64,000 bases of DNA from Mycobacteroides immunogenum (GTDB taxonomy: Bacteria > Actinomycetota > Actinomycetes > Mycobacteriales > Mycobacteriaceae), in assembly GCF_001605725.1 (NCBI RefSeq), contig NZ_CP011530.1, positions 1,736,001 to 1,800,000 of the forward strand. Direction: 5' to 3'. Under the pieces are notes generated by a model. The model was not told the DNA's origin, searched no databases, and saw only the letters and a list, made by a program, of their open reading frames with translations. Of this stretch, positions 1 to 8,929 are shown piece by piece; position 1 is the first letter of the stretch, and every line of letters begins with the position of its first letter. Made by a program: the position numbers and the translations under genes.

Positions 1-306
1 GCGCACGTAGTAGAGCCCCTCGATGGCGCTTTCTTTGGCCAGCGCCGCCTGCGAGGGGGTGCGGGCCTGCTCGATGGCCGAGGATGCCGCGGTGTAGCGC
101 TCGGAGGCGTCGGCCAGCGCTTGCCGAGAGGCGTCATCGGTGCCGCTCAACCCGAGAACCTGTCCACCGAGACGTTCGGTGAGGCGACGGGCCTCTGCCT
201 TGGCGTCTTCGAGCTGCTCGCCGCGCCGGCGGTTCGACCCCTGTGTGTAGATGATCGCGCCGCCGACGATCACGCCGACGAGAAGCAGGCCCAGGATGAT
301 TTCCAT
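1..306 (-). CDS. Membrane-anchored hypothetical protein, N-terminal part only
   Basis: The minus-strand reading frame opens with ATG at 306 and runs off the left edge of the window, so only about 102 residues are visible. The first 20 or so residues (EIILGLLLVGVIVGGAIIY) form one hydrophobic membrane segment, followed by a charged, Ala/Glu/Arg-rich helical stretch that looks like a coiled coil facing the cytoplasm. It is transcribed away from the tRNA-Gly gene 24 bases upstream. No catalytic motif can be seen in the visible part. Similar DUF1542-type proteins occur in mycobacteria, but that family assignment is from memory and cannot be confirmed from the fragment. Confidence 0.7.
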   Translation of the reverse strand, partial: MEIILGLLLVGVIVGGAIIYTQGSNRRRGEQLEDAKAEARRLTERLGGQVLGLSGTDDASRQALADASERYTAASSAIEQARTPSQAALAKESAIEGLYYVR

Positions 307-330
307 GGCACCTACGGTACTGACTGCTGG

Positions 331-401
331 AGCGGGTGACGGGAATCGAACCCGCGTAGCTAGTTTGGAAGACTAGGGCTCTACCATTGAGCTACACCCG
401 C
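331..401 (-). tRNA. tRNA-Gly (anticodon UCC)
   Basis: The reverse strand folds into a standard 71-base cloverleaf. The acceptor stem is GCGGGTG/CACCCGC, the anticodon loop is CTTCCAA with anticodon TCC between CTAGT and ACTAG, and the T-arm contains GGTTCGATTCC. The discriminator base is T and no CCA is encoded. It lies tail to head between the truncated membrane gene and tRNA-Pro and is transcribed leftward. Confidence 0.97.
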
Positions 402-544
402 ATGCGTGCGAGGTTGTCCCGTACGCGCTGATGAATGTACAGCGCCGGGGCGGATCAAATCCAATTCATACCGTTGCATGTTGAGGCCGTAGGATCACCA
501 GGTCTTGCACGGAGTCTTGGACGAAGTGATGGACGCAGGTCCAA

Positions 545-618
545 CGGGGTGTAGCGCAGCTTGGTAGCGCATCCGCTTTGGGAGCGGAGGGTCGCAGGTT
601 CAAATCCTGTCACCCCGA
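545..618 (+). tRNA. tRNA-Pro (anticodon UGG)
   Basis: A 74-base cloverleaf with acceptor stem CGGGGTG/CACCCCG, D-arm AGCGCAGCTTGGTAGCGC, anticodon stem TCCGC/GCGGA around loop TTTGGGA (anticodon TGG) and T-arm GGTTCAAATCC. The discriminator is A and CCA is not encoded. It sits 66 bases upstream of tig on the same strand, so the two may share a promoter. A tRNA-Gly/tRNA-Pro pair next to tig is also the arrangement I recall from M. tuberculosis. Confidence 0.97.
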
Positions 619-684
619 CAGCACGACAGCACGAAGAACTGCAGGTCAGGACGACCTGCCGCGAACTATGAAGGAGCACTGCAC

Positions 685-2154
685 GTGAAGAGCACCGTCG
701 AAAAGCTGAGCCCGACCCGGGTTCGCATCAACGTCGAGGTTCCCTTCGCAGAGCTCGAACCAGATTTCTCCAAGGCCTACAAGGAGCTGGCCCAGCAGGT
801 TCGTCTGCCCGGTTTCCGTCCCGGTAAGGCCCCCGCGAAGCTGCTCGAGGCCCGCGTCGGCCGCGCCGCGGTACTGGAGCAGGTCGTCAACTCGGCCCTG
901 CCAGCTCGCTACAGCGAGGCCGTCACCGCCTCCGACGTCAAGCCCCTTGGCCAGCCGGAGATCGAGGTCACCAAGATCGAGGACGGCCAGGAGCTGACCT
1001 TCACCGCCGAGGTGGATGTGCGTCCCGAGATCGAGCTGCCCGACCTGAGCACCGTGGCCGTGACCGTCGAGCCCGTCACCGTCGAGGACTCCGAGGTCGA
1101 GGCCGAGCTGGACGCGCTGCGCGCCCGGTTCGGAACCCTCAAGGGCGTCGAGCGCGCCGCCGAGAACGGCGACTTCGTCTCGATCGACCTGTCGGCCACC
1201 GTGGACGGCAAGGAGGTCGAGGAAGCCGCGACCACCGGGCTGTCTCACGAGATCGGCTCCGGACAGCTGATCGACGGTCTGGATGAGGCCATCATCGGCC
1301 TGAAGGCCGGCGAGGAGAAGGTGTTCACCACCAAGCTGGCCGCCGGTGAGTTCGCCGGGCAGGACGCCGAGGTCACCGTCAAGGTCGGCTCCATCAAGGA
1401 GCGCGAGCTTCCCGCCGCTGACGACGACTTCGCCCAGCTGGCAAGCGAATTCGACACCATCGGCGAGCTCAAGGAGAGCCTCACCGAGCAGGTGAAGGGC
1501 CGCAAGCGCATCGCGCAGGCCGACGAGATCCGCGACGAGACCATCACCGCGCTGCTCGACAAGATCGAGATCCCCGTGCCGGAGAAGATCCTCGAGGAGC
1601 AGATCGGCAACAGCCTGCACGAGGCCGTTCATGGTCTGGACCACAACGAGGAGCGCCTCAACGAGCTGCTCGAAGAGCAGGGCACCTCGCGCGAGGAGTT
1701 CGACAAGGACATGCGCGAGTCTGCGACCAAGTCCATCAAGACCGAGCTGCTGCTCGACGTGATCGCCGACAAGTTCGACATCAACGTCGACCAGCAGGAC
1801 CTCACCGAGCGTCTGGTCCTCATGTCGCGCCAGTACGGCATCGAGCCGCAGCAGCTGATCCAGTACCTGACCCAGCAGCAGCAGCTGCCCGGCCTGTACG
1901 TCGACGTGCGCCGCGGTAAGGCCATCGCCGAGGTCATCCGCCAGGCCAAGGTGACCGACTCCACCGGCGCGAACGTGGACGTCGACGCCGTGCTGGGGCC
2001 GCGCCGCGGCGGAGCCGACGAGGCCGATGCCGAGTCGGCCGCCGAGGAGAAGCCGGCCAAGGCCAAGAAGAGCGCGGACAGCGAGAAAACAGACAAGTCC
2101 GAAAAGGCCGAGAAGAAGGCCAAGAAGAAGAGCAAGGACGACGACGAGAGCTAG
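685..2154 (+). CDS. tig: Trigger factor, ribosome-associated chaperone and peptidyl-prolyl isomerase
   Basis: Trigger factor binds the ribosome at the nascent-chain exit and helps new proteins fold. The GTG start at 685 follows a good AAGGAG box at 671-676. The 489-residue product shows the expected order: an N-terminal ribosome-binding domain with the exit-site signature GFRPGKAP (about residues 43-50), an FKBP-type isomerase domain around residues 160-240 ([14 protein letters not shown]), and a helical C-terminal chaperone arm. The last 60 or so residues are an unusually Lys/Glu/Asp-rich disordered tail, common in actinobacterial versions. It precedes clpP1-clpP2 and clpX, linking folding with degradation. 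The identification is secure. Confidence 0.97.
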   Translation: MKSTVEKLSPTRVRINVEVPFAELEPDFSKAYKELAQQVRLPGFRPGKAPAKLLEARVGRAAVLEQVVNSALPARYSEAVTASDVKPLGQPEIEVTKIEDGQELTFTAEVDVRPEIELPDLSTVAVTVEPVTVEDSEVEAELDALRARFGTLKGVERAAENGDFVSIDLSATVDGKEVEEAATTGLSHEIGSGQLIDGLDEAIIGLKAGEEKVFTTKLAAGEFAGQDAEVTVKVGSIKERELPAADDDFAQLASEFDTIGELKESLTEQVKGRKRIAQADEIRDETITALLDKIEIPVPEKILEEQIGNSLHEAVHGLDHNEERLNELLEEQGTSREEFDKDMRESATKSIKTELLLDVIADKFDINVDQQDLTERLVLMSRQYGIEPQQLIQYLTQQQQLPGLYVDVRRGKAIAEVIRQAKVTDSTGANVDVDAVLGPRRGGADEADAESAAEEKPAKAKKSADSEKTDKSEKAEKKAKKKSKDDDES

Positions 2155-2285
2155 TCCGCGTCACGCTCTGAGCGAACTCACCCGTGGCGGGGAGTGCGCA
2201 GCACCCGATGTTGGTTAATGTCGGCAGTACGCAAAATGGTTTCTCAAGTGGAATCCCGAAGAGCTAGACGAAGGCAGGTTGCACA
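2155..2285 (+). promoter_or_regulatory. tig-clpP1 intergenic region with a candidate ClgR site
   Basis: This 131-base gap contains CGCTCTGAGCG at 2164-2174 followed by AAC. It fits the CGC-N5-GCG core of the ClgR motif known from Corynebacterium and reported for clp genes in mycobacteria, with one mismatch to the more detailed consensus (T for A in the centre). ClgR activates clpP1P2 and clpC under stress. The location about 110 bases ahead of the clpP1 start is plausible for activation. Purine-rich AGACGAAGGCAGG just before the start probably holds the ribosome binding site. The assignment rests on the motif and context alone. Confidence 0.45.
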
Positions 2286-2888
2286 GTGACTGAAATGCGT
2301 TCGGCGACAGCCGGGCTCAACCTGATCGACTCGGTGTATGAGCGCCTGCTCTCCGAGCGCATCATTTTCCTGGGTCAGCAGGTGGACGACGACATCGCCA
2401 ACAAGCTGTGCGCGCAGATTCTGCTGCTGACGGCGGAGGACCCCACCAAGGACATCCACCTGTACATCAACTCCCCGGGTGGATCGATCAGCGCGGGCAT
2501 GGCGATCTTCGACACCATGCAGCTCTCGGACTGCGATATCGCGACCTACGCGATGGGCATGGCCGCATCGATGGGCGAGTTCCTGCTCGCCGCCGGCACC
2601 AAGGGCAAGCGCCACGCCCTGCCGCACGCCCGCATTCTGATGCACCAGCCGCTCGGTGGTGTGACCGGTAGCGCCTCGGACATCGCCATCCAGGCCGAGC
2701 AGTTCCAGGTCATCAAGAAGGAAATGTTCCGTCTCAACGCCGAATTCACCGGCAAGAGCATCGAGCAGATCGAACAGGACTCGGATCGCGACCGCTGGTT
2801 CACCGCTCCCGAGGCACTCGAGTACGGGTTCGTCGACAAGATCATCACCCGCGGCAATCTCAACGGCAGCAAGGGAGCCTCCAAGTGA
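2286..2888 (+). CDS. clpP1: ATP-dependent Clp protease proteolytic subunit 1
   Basis: One of the two different ClpP subunits that in mycobacteria form a mixed ClpP1P2 tetradecamer; it cuts proteins unfolded by ClpX or ClpC1. The 200-residue product has the serine-protease triad in normal context: Ser95 in GMAASMGEF, His120 in LMHQPLGG and Asp169 in SDRDRWF. The start is GTG 2286; an in-frame ATG three codons later (2295) is an alternative. Its stop overlaps the clpP2 start by four bases, which implies translational coupling and a balanced subunit ratio. The sequence is very close to M. tuberculosis ClpP1 throughout. Confidence 0.97.
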   Translation: MTEMRSATAGLNLIDSVYERLLSERIIFLGQQVDDDIANKLCAQILLLTAEDPTKDIHLYINSPGGSISAGMAIFDTMQLSDCDIATYAMGMAASMGEFLLAAGTKGKRHALPHARILMHQPLGGVTGSASDIAIQAEQFQVIKKEMFRLNAEFTGKSIEQIEQDSDRDRWFTAPEALEYGFVDKIITRGNLNGSKGASK

Positions 2889-3538
2889 TCTCGAAGCACC
2901 TCAACCCGGAACTGGCCCCGCAGGCGCGCTACATCCTGCCCTCGTTCATCGAGCACTCGAGCTTCGGTGTCAAGGAGTCGAACCCCTACAACAAGCTGTT
3001 CGAGGAGCGCATCATCTTCCTCGGCGTGCAGGTGGACGACGCCTCGGCCAACGACATCATGGCCCAGCTGCTGGTGCTGGAGTCGCTGGATCCCGACCGC
3101 GAGATCACCATGTACATCAACTCCCCGGGTGGCTCATTCACCTCGTTGATGGCGATCTACGACACCATGCAGTACGTCCGCTCCGACATCCGCACCGTGG
3201 TGCTGGGCCAGGCCGCGTCGGCTGCCGCCGTGCTGCTCTCGGCCGGTACCCCGGGCAAGCGGATGGCGCTGCCGAACGCGCGCGTGCTCATCCACCAGCC
3301 CTCGTTGTCCGGTGTGATCCAGGGTCAGTTCACCGACCTGGAGATCCAGGCCAAGGAGATCGAGCGCATGCGTGTGCTGCAGGAGACGACGCTGGCCCGC
3401 CACACCGGGCGGCCGGCCGAGGAGATCCGCAAGGACACCGATCGCGACAAGATCTTCACGGCCGAGGAGGCCAAGGAGTACGGGATCATCGATGTCGTGC
3501 TGGAGTACCGCAAGCTCTCCGCTCAGGCAGCTTCGTAG
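2885..3538 (+). CDS. clpP2: ATP-dependent Clp protease proteolytic subunit 2
   Basis: The second ClpP subunit, partner of ClpP1 in the essential mycobacterial Clp protease; in the known complex the unfoldases dock on the ClpP2 ring. The product has 217 residues with Ser112 (GQAASAAAV), His137 (LIHQPS) and Asp188 (DTDRDKIF). It differs from ClpP1 by an N-terminal extension containing [13 protein letters not shown], typical of the second paralogue. Translation starts at GTG 2885 in a four-base overlap with clpP1. A hairpin follows 12 bases after the stop, so the clpP1-clpP2 operon probably ends here. Confidence 0.97.
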   Translation: MISKHLNPELAPQARYILPSFIEHSSFGVKESNPYNKLFEERIIFLGVQVDDASANDIMAQLLVLESLDPDREITMYINSPGGSFTSLMAIYDTMQYVRSDIRTVVLGQAASAAAVLLSAGTPGKRMALPNARVLIHQPSLSGVIQGQFTDLEIQAKEIERMRVLQETTLARHTGRPAEEIRKDTDRDKIFTAEEAKEYGIIDVVLEYRKLSAQAAS

Positions 3539-3550
3539 CCGCCGGCGGCT

Positions 3551-3602
3551 GCCCCGGATAACAGTTGCAACACACCGGTCTCCGGTGCGCGTCATCCGGG
3601 GC
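3551..3602 (+). terminator. Hairpin after clpP2
   Basis: An outer perfect 9-bp stem GCCCCGGAT/ATCCGGGGC (3551-3559 with 3594-3602) encloses an inner 6-bp hairpin CACCGG/CCGGTG with a TCT loop (3573-3587). No U-run follows, as is common for mycobacterial terminators. It separates clpP2 from clpX, which has its own 180-base upstream region. Confidence 0.55.
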
Positions 3603-3779
3603 GCCAGTCGGTGCGAGGCGATATGTTCTCCAGCACGGCAGCGCGTAAATGCCGTCGGTGCGATTCGCTTTATCGGTCGCGGTGCGGCCGAGGTAGCGGG
3701 TAGCGTCGGGACCAACAGGTCAGAGGACGTGTTGACACCACGATCCACCACCGCGTGACAGGAAGTAGGACTGGCCACC

Positions 3780-5060
3780 ATGGCACGTATTGGAGACGGC
3801 GGCGACCTGCTGAAATGCTCGTTCTGCGGAAAGAGCCAGAAGCAGGTCAAGAAGCTCATCGCCGGCCCCGGCGTGTACATCTGCGATGAATGCATCGACC
3901 TCTGCAACGAGATCATCGAAGAGGAACTGGCTGACGCCGACGACGTCAAGCTTGATGAGCTGCCCAAGCCCGCGGAGATCCGCGAATTCCTGGAGAACTA
4001 CGTGATCGGCCAGGACACCGCGAAGAAGACGCTGGCCGTGGCCGTCTACAACCACTACAAGCGCATCCAGGCCGGAGACAAGGCCCGTGACGCCCGTGGC
4101 GAGACCGTTGAGCTGGCCAAATCCAATATCTTGATGTTGGGGCCGACCGGTTGTGGCAAGACCTACCTGGCGCAGACGCTGGCCAAGATGCTCAACGTTC
4201 CGTTCGCCATCGCCGATGCCACCGCGCTGACCGAGGCCGGGTACGTGGGCGAGGATGTGGAGAACATTCTCCTCAAGCTGATTCAGGCCGCCGACTACGA
4301 CGTGAAGCGTGCCGAGACCGGCATCATCTACATCGACGAGGTCGACAAGATCGCCCGCAAGAGCGAGAACCCGTCCATCACCCGCGATGTCTCCGGTGAG
4401 GGCGTGCAGCAGGCGCTGCTGAAGATCCTGGAGGGCACCCAGGCTTCGGTGCCGCCGCAGGGTGGCCGCAAGCACCCGCATCAGGAGTTCATCCAGATCG
4501 ACACCACCAACGTGCTGTTCATCGTGGCCGGTGCGTTCGCGGGCCTGGAGAAGATCGTGTCGGATCGCGTCGGCAAGCGCGGCCTGGGCTTCGGTGCCGA
4601 GGTGAAGTCGAAGGCCGATATCGACACTACCGACCACTTCGCTGAGGTCATGCCCGAGGATCTGATCAAGTTCGGGCTCATCCCTGAGTTCATCGGCCGC
4701 CTGCCGATCGTGGCTTCGGTGACCAACCTCGACCGCGAATCGCTCATCACGATCCTCTCTGAGCCGAAGAACGCATTGGTCAAGCAGTACACCCGCCTCT
4801 TCGAGATGGACGGCGTCGAGCTGGAATTCAGCCAGGATGCGCTGGAGGCCATCGCCGATCAGGCCATCCACCGTGGCACCGGCGCGCGTGGTCTGCGCGC
4901 CATCATGGAGGAAGTGCTGCAGCCGGTGATGTACGACATCCCCAGCCGCGACGATGTCGCCAAGGTCGTGGTGACCGGCGAGACCGTCATCGACAACGTG
5001 CTGCCGACGATCGTGCCGCGCAAGCCGTCACGCACCGAGCGGCGCGACAAGTCCGCCTAG
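3780..5060 (+). CDS. clpX: ATP-dependent Clp protease ATP-binding subunit ClpX
   Basis: AAA+ unfoldase that recognises substrates, unfolds them with ATP and feeds them into ClpP1P2. In the 426-residue product the N-terminal zinc-binding domain has Cys13, Cys16, Cys35 and Cys38 (CSFC, CDEC). Walker A GPTGCGKT lies near residue 121 and Walker [10 protein letters not shown] near 182; the C-terminal sensor domain includes [11 protein letters not shown] 3780 is preceded by AGGAAGTAGG. It stands in the same direction as clpP1P2 but about 240 bases away behind a hairpin, so it is probably transcribed separately. Identification is secure. Confidence 0.97.
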   Translation: MARIGDGGDLLKCSFCGKSQKQVKKLIAGPGVYICDECIDLCNEIIEEELADADDVKLDELPKPAEIREFLENYVIGQDTAKKTLAVAVYNHYKRIQAGDKARDARGETVELAKSNILMLGPTGCGKTYLAQTLAKMLNVPFAIADATALTEAGYVGEDVENILLKLIQAADYDVKRAETGIIYIDEVDKIARKSENPSITRDVSGEGVQQALLKILEGTQASVPPQGGRKHPHQEFIQIDTTNVLFIVAGAFAGLEKIVSDRVGKRGLGFGAEVKSKADIDTTDHFAEVMPEDLIKFGLIPEFIGRLPIVASVTNLDRESLITILSEPKNALVKQYTRLFEMDGVELEFSQDALEAIADQAIHRGTGARGLRAIMEEVLQPVMYDIPSRDDVAKVVVTGETVIDNVLPTIVPRKPSRTERRDKSA

Positions 5061-5066
5061 GTCGCG

Positions 5067-5690
5067 ATGCGGAGCGCCATGGAGCTGGCGCGGGCCGAGC
5101 GTATCGACCTCGCCGAATTCCTGGCCGGTCTCACCTCTGAGCAGTGGGACGCTGCGTCGCTGTGCACTCAATGGCGGGTACGCGACGTCGTCACGCACAT
5201 GATCGGGTATGAAGATCTCAGCCGCACCGAGTTCTACTCGCGGGTGGCAAAGGCAGGCTTCAACCCGAACAAGGCCAACGCCCATCGCGTCGCCGAATTG
5301 GCCGACCGCACACCGCAGCAGCTGCTGGAGATGGTTCGGGCCGCGGAAACGCCGGGTGTGCTGACATCGGGTTTCGGTGGCCGGATCGCGCTGCTGGACG
5401 GCATCATCCATCAACAAGACATCCGGCGCCCATTGGGCATCCCGCGAGAGATTCCCGGCGAACGGTTGGCGGTGGCCCTGGATTTCGCGCGCTGGGCACC
5501 ACCGGTGCGCGGCGCAGTCCGCGCCCGTGGGGTGCGGCTGGTGGCCACCGACCTCGACTGGTCGCGGGGGAGGGGACCCGAGGTGACGGGGCCTGCGGAG
5601 GCGCTGCTGATGGCGATGGCGGCCCGCTCCTGTGCGCTCGCCGACCTCGACGGGCCTGGTAAATCAACCCTGGCGCAACATATTTCGTAG
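5067..5690 (+). CDS. Maleylpyruvate isomerase/DinB-fold family protein, putative mycothiol-dependent enzyme
   Basis: This 207-residue protein matches the TIGR03083-type actinobacterial family that shares the DinB four-helix fold. It starts with the typical helix containing ERIDLAEFLAGLTSEQWDA and has WRVRDVVTHM with the first likely metal-ligand His, then a second cluster HQQDIRRPLG. In characterised relatives three His or acidic residues bind a metal and the enzyme uses mycothiol as cofactor or substrate. The substrate here is unknown. It begins six bases after clpX and may be cotranscribed with it, although no functional link is known. Confidence 0.75.
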   Translation: MRSAMELARAERIDLAEFLAGLTSEQWDAASLCTQWRVRDVVTHMIGYEDLSRTEFYSRVAKAGFNPNKANAHRVAELADRTPQQLLEMVRAAETPGVLTSGFGGRIALLDGIIHQQDIRRPLGIPREIPGERLAVALDFARWAPPVRGAVRARGVRLVATDLDWSRGRGPEVTGPAEALLMAMAARSCALADLDGPGKSTLAQHIS

Positions 5691-5704
5691 CTGCTCGTAA
5701 GCTG

Positions 5705-6250
5705 GTGATGATGTCCACCGAGTTCCTGAGCCAGCCGACGTTAGAGGGGCCGACGCTCACTCTGCGTCCGCTGGGAGAAGACGACCTTGAGCCGCTGTAT
5801 CGCGCGGCCAGCGATCCGCTGATCTGGGCGCAACACCCCAGCTCGGACCGTTATCAGCGGCCGGTTTTCGAGAAGTGGTTCGCGGAGGCACTGGCCGCGA
5901 AATCGCTTGCGATCATCGATCACTCGACGGGGGAGATGATCGGGTCTTCTCGTTTCTACGAGTGGGATCCGGACAAGCGTGAGGTGGCCATCGGGTACAC
6001 CTTCATCGTCCGCGAATATTGGGGCGGCACCGTCAACGCCGAGCTCAAGACGCTCATGTTGGACTACGCGTTCATCAACGCCGACCTGGTGTGGTTTCAC
6101 GTGGCCGCGGCCAATCTCAGGTCGCAGAAGGCCCTCGCCAAGATCGGGGCGCGGGAGCATCACCGTCAGCAGCGTGAGATCAACGGCGCGCTGGAGGACT
6201 ACGTGTACTTCACCATCACCGCGGCAGATTGGCGGGATGCCTCCGACTGA
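5705..6250 (+). CDS. GNAT-family N-acetyltransferase
   Basis: A 181-residue acetyltransferase of the RimJ/RimL-like type. It has LTLRPLGEDDLEPLYRAA at the N-terminus, a central beta strand region EVAIGYTFIVREYWGG and the acetyl-CoA-associated segment ANLRSQKALAKIGARE. Such proteins transfer acetyl groups to N-terminal or small-molecule amines; the acceptor cannot be read from the sequence. The start is uncertain: GTG 5705 is followed directly by ATG 5708 and ATG 5711. It lies 14 bases after the DinB-fold gene and ends inside a strong hairpin that also faces the convergent gene on the other side. Confidence 0.8.
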   Translation: MMMSTEFLSQPTLEGPTLTLRPLGEDDLEPLYRAASDPLIWAQHPSSDRYQRPVFEKWFAEALAAKSLAIIDHSTGEMIGSSRFYEWDPDKREVAIGYTFIVREYWGGTVNAELKTLMLDYAFINADLVWFHVAAANLRSQKALAKIGAREHHRQQREINGALEDYVYFTITAADWRDASD

Positions 6251-6293
6251 GCGCGGCGCACGCTGACGCGCGGAGCGCCACGCTCAGTCGGAG
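6241..6293. terminator. Bidirectional hairpin between convergent genes
   Basis: A perfect 13-bp inverted repeat, CTCCGACTGAGCG (6241-6253) and CGCTCAGTCGGAG (6281-6293), with a 27-base GC-rich loop. It includes the stop codon of the acetyltransferase gene and lies eight bases from the end of the convergent small gene, so it can terminate both transcripts. Confidence 0.65.
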
Positions 6294-6300
6294 ACTGATA

Positions 6301-6522
6301 TCAGTGCGTTTCCGGATTCTCGTCCACGTCCCGGGCCTGGTCTTGCTCAGCACGCTGGGCCGCCTCACGCATCTCGAAGGCATCCGTGGCAATCTCACCG
6401 ATCTGCCGGGTGACATCCACCACCGCGTTGGTGATGATCTTGGCGATCTCACCCACATGCTCGGCGGCCGACGACACGACCTCTTGGGCCAGGTCCTTGT
6501 TGCGTTCGAACTTGCTCACCAC
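6301..6522 (-). CDS. Small conserved hypothetical protein
   Basis: A 73-residue soluble protein with an amphipathic, Ala/Glu/Val-rich helical core (KDLAQEVVSSAAEHVGEI, then IITNAVVDVTRQIGEIATDAF) and a charged acidic tail ending DVDENPETH. It has no cysteine, no signal peptide and no membrane segment. The repeated helix pattern suggests a small coiled-coil or helical-bundle protein, possibly an oligomer. It follows the desaturase gene on the same strand after ten bases and may be the third gene of that operon. I do not recognise a family. Confidence 0.7.
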   Translation of the reverse strand: MVSKFERNKDLAQEVVSSAAEHVGEIAKIITNAVVDVTRQIGEIATDAFEMREAAQRAEQDQARDVDENPETH

Positions 6523-6532
6523 GGTTCCTAAC

Positions 6533-7708
6533 TTACGCGTCTACCAGCTCGCCGCGCTCGTCGATGACAACGACCTCTGGTTCGGCGGCCGCTTCCTTTT
6601 GCTTGTCCCGTTCGATGTGTACGACGAGTTCCTCCTCGCCGCGGAACCAGCCGTTGGGCAGGGATAGACGCGCGATCTTCTTCCAGGTGGACGACAGCTG
6701 CGCGAAGAGGCCTCCGGAGTTGTACGGCAGGCCGTACTTCTGGCACAGCTCCCGTACCTCGGTGGCCATCTCCGGGTAGCGGTTCGCGGGCAGATCGGGG
6801 AACAGGTGATGCTCGATCTGGTGCGACAGGTTGCCGCTCATGATGTGAAAGAGCCTGCCGCCCTCGATGTTCGCCGAGCCGAGCAGCTGCCGTAGGTACC
6901 ACTCGCCGCGCGTTTCGTTGGCGGTCTCCTCTTTGGAGAAGGTCTGGGTGCCGGACGGGAAGTGCCCGCAGAAGATGATCGAGAACGTCCACACGTTGCG
7001 CACAAAGTTGGCAGACATGTTGCCCAGGAAGGTGATCGGAAACAGCGGCCCGGTCAGCGCCGGGAAGATCACGTAGTCCTTGAGAACCTGCTTACTGGCT
7101 TTGCGCCACATGCCCTTGATCAGCGGCTTCAGGTCGTACCACTTGCGCTTGCCCCGCACGATGTTCTCGGCTTCGAGTTCGTGCACCATGACGCCCCACT
7201 CGAAGAACACCATCAGGGCGGTCGCCCAGGCCAGGTTGCCCAGGTAGTACGGGTTCCACCGCTGCTCGGGTGCCATGCGCAGAATGCCGTAGCCCACATC
7301 GCGGTCCATGTCGACGATGTTGGTGTAGGTGTGATGCATGTAGTTGTGCGAGTGCCGCCACTGGTCGGCGGGGCACACCGTGTCCCATTCGAATTCGCGT
7401 GAGTTCAGGCCTTTTTCGCGCATCCAGTCGTACTGACCGTGCATCACATTGTGGCCGATCTCCATGTTGTCCAGGATCTTGGAGACGGACAGCGCGCCCA
7501 CCGCGGCGAGCCATACCGGAGGGATGAACCCCAGGTACATCAGGGCGCGCCCGGCGACCTCGCAGCCGCGCTGCGTCTTGATGATCGAGTAGATGTACTC
7601 GCGGTCGCGGTCGCCCAGATCGGCGACAATCCGCTCGCGCAGTCCATCGAGATCCTTGCCCAGCGCTTCGATATCGGCTGCGCTGATGGTGATTTCGTTG
7701 CTGGTCAT
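6533..7708 (-). CDS. DesA3-type membrane fatty-acyl-CoA desaturase
   Basis: Di-iron membrane desaturase that introduces a cis double bond, in known mycobacterial relatives the delta-9 bond of stearoyl-CoA giving oleate. The 391-residue protein has the three histidine boxes of the family: HNVMH (about residue 89), HSHNYMHH (about 119) and HQIEHH (about 318). Hydrophobic segments lie between them. It is followed on the same operon by nothing but a small gene, and preceded 16 bases upstream by its likely electron donor. This desaturase-plus-reductase pair is equivalent to DesA3 with Rv3230c. Whether it is the orthologue or a paralogue of DesA3 cannot be decided here. Confidence 0.9.
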   Translation of the reverse strand: MTSNEITISAADIEALGKDLDGLRERIVADLGDRDREYIYSIIKTQRGCEVAGRALMYLGFIPPVWLAAVGALSVSKILDNMEIGHNVMHGQYDWMREKGLNSREFEWDTVCPADQWRHSHNYMHHTYTNIVDMDRDVGYGILRMAPEQRWNPYYLGNLAWATALMVFFEWGVMVHELEAENIVRGKRKWYDLKPLIKGMWRKASKQVLKDYVIFPALTGPLFPITFLGNMSANFVRNVWTFSIIFCGHFPSGTQTFSKEETANETRGEWYLRQLLGSANIEGGRLFHIMSGNLSHQIEHHLFPDLPANRYPEMATEVRELCQKYGLPYNSGGLFAQLSSTWKKIARLSLPNGWFRGEEELVVHIERDKQKEAAAEPEVVVIDERGELVDA

Positions 7709-7724
7709 CGTCTATCTCCTGGGT

Positions 7725-8816
7725 CTAGAGGTTGATCGAGACGTCACCGACGGGTGCGGTGATGCAGAGTTGGATGTGCTGATCGGGGTCGTCGTTCTCA
7801 TCGCCGGTGCGTAGGTTCCGGGTGCATCCGGATGTCTTGACCGCCGTGCAGGCGAAGCAGATTCCCATTCGGCAGCCGAATTCGGGCTGCAGGCCGGCTG
7901 CCTCGGCTTGTTCGAGGATGGGCCGGCCGTCGTTCTCGGCGGTAACGCCCGACGTGGCGAACCGCAGCACGCCTCCGGCCTCACCGGTGGTGCCCGAGGT
8001 GGCGAGCGTGAACTCTTCGGTGTGCAGCCGGTCGGAGAGTCCACGTTCGGCATACAACGCGCTTACTGCTTCGTGCAATGACGGCGGTCCGCACAGGAAC
8101 GTCTGTGCGTCGGCGTGCCAGGGTGCGACCGCCCGCAGCTGCTCGGCGCTGAAGTGCCGGCCGCCGTCGCGGGTGTACTCCGTGTGCACTGTCACCGACG
8201 GCACCTCGCCTAAAGCGGTGAGTTCGCTTGCGTACGCGTTGTCCGCGACCGTGGGTGCGTAGTAGAGCACCGCGAGCTGACCCGGGTATCCATTGCCGAT
8301 GAGTGTTCTCGCCATTGAGAGCACGGGTGTAATCCCACTGCCGGCCGCAATTAGTACGGTCCGGATGGGGCGTGGGGCGGGCAGGACGAACGTCCCCGCG
8401 GCCGGGGTGATGCTGTACACATCACCCACCGCGGCGTGCTTGTAGAGGTGGTTGGAGACCAGGCCCTCCGGCCGGCGCGCGATGGTCAGCTCGATGATCT
8501 CGCGGGCATCGTCGGCGCAGGACGGCGAGAAGCAGCGGACGTGCCGGACGCCGTCGATCACGACACCCAGCTGTACGAACTGACCTGCGCGAAAGCCCTT
8601 GAACTGGTGAGTTGTGCGCAGAGTGAGGGTCACCGAGCGGGTGGTGCGGCGCTGTACGCGGATGACGCGGGCGCGGGCCTCTTCCCAGGTGATCATGGGG
8701 TCGACGAGTTCGAGGTACCGGTCGACGGCGTGTGGGGTGAGGGCGGCAGTCAACAGCCGGCCCAGCGACGACTCGGGCGTGAGGATGCGTCGGGTGGCTT
8801 TAGTTAGAAATGTCAT
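7725..8816 (-). CDS. Ferredoxin reductase-like FAD/2Fe-2S oxidoreductase, electron donor of the desaturase
   Basis: A 363-residue three-part electron-transfer protein. It has an FAD-binding ferredoxin-reductase domain (QFVQLGVVIDGVRHVRCFS), an NAD(P)H-binding domain (TVLIAAGSGITPVLSMARTL, later FLCGPPSLHEAV) and a C-terminal plant-type 2Fe-2S ferredoxin domain with the CX4CX2C cluster GCRMGICFAC plus a distant Cys near the end. It is expected to pass electrons from NAD(P)H to the downstream desaturase, as Rv3230c does for DesA3. An open frame extends upstream to 8885, but ATG 8816 (MTFLTKATRR) follows GGAGGGAG and leaves room for the divergent promoter, so I chose it. Confidence 0.9.
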   Translation of the reverse strand: MTFLTKATRRILTPESSLGRLLTAALTPHAVDRYLELVDPMITWEEARARVIRVQRRTTRSVTLTLRTTHQFKGFRAGQFVQLGVVIDGVRHVRCFSPSCADDAREIIELTIARRPEGLVSNHLYKHAAVGDVYSITPAAGTFVLPAPRPIRTVLIAAGSGITPVLSMARTLIGNGYPGQLAVLYYAPTVADNAYASELTALGEVPSVTVHTEYTRDGGRHFSAEQLRAVAPWHADAQTFLCGPPSLHEAVSALYAERGLSDRLHTEEFTLATSGTTGEAGGVLRFATSGVTAENDGRPILEQAEAAGLQPEFGCRMGICFACTAVKTSGCTRNLRTGDENDDPDQHIQLCITAPVGDVSINL

Positions 8817-8929
8817 TCGAACTCCCTCCGTTAGGTTAACGAATGTACACTGAAATTGTGAACCAACATGCCCCCACTCAGTCAAGCCGTAAGCACCGTG
8901 TCGGTCATCACAGCGATACAGTGATCGTC
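8817..8929. promoter_or_regulatory. Divergent promoter region with a candidate FabR/DesT-type operator
   Basis: The 113 bases between the reductase and the TetR gene must hold both promoters. At 8834-8851 lies GGTTAACGAATGTACACT, whose complement reads AGTGTACA-TT-CGTTAACC. Its left half resembles the FabR/DesT half-site pattern (AGCGTACA or AGTGAAC types). An overlapping imperfect inverted repeat, GTACAC-N7-GTGAAC, lies at 8845-8863. Either could be the binding site of the adjacent TetR protein; the assignment is inferred from symmetry and context. Confidence 0.4.

Noticed and set aside
646..1644. Long minus-strand open frame of 332 codons opposite tig
   Set aside because: It is a shadow frame of the biased GC-rich codon use in tig, with repetitive Leu/Gly/Asp composition and no recognised domain.
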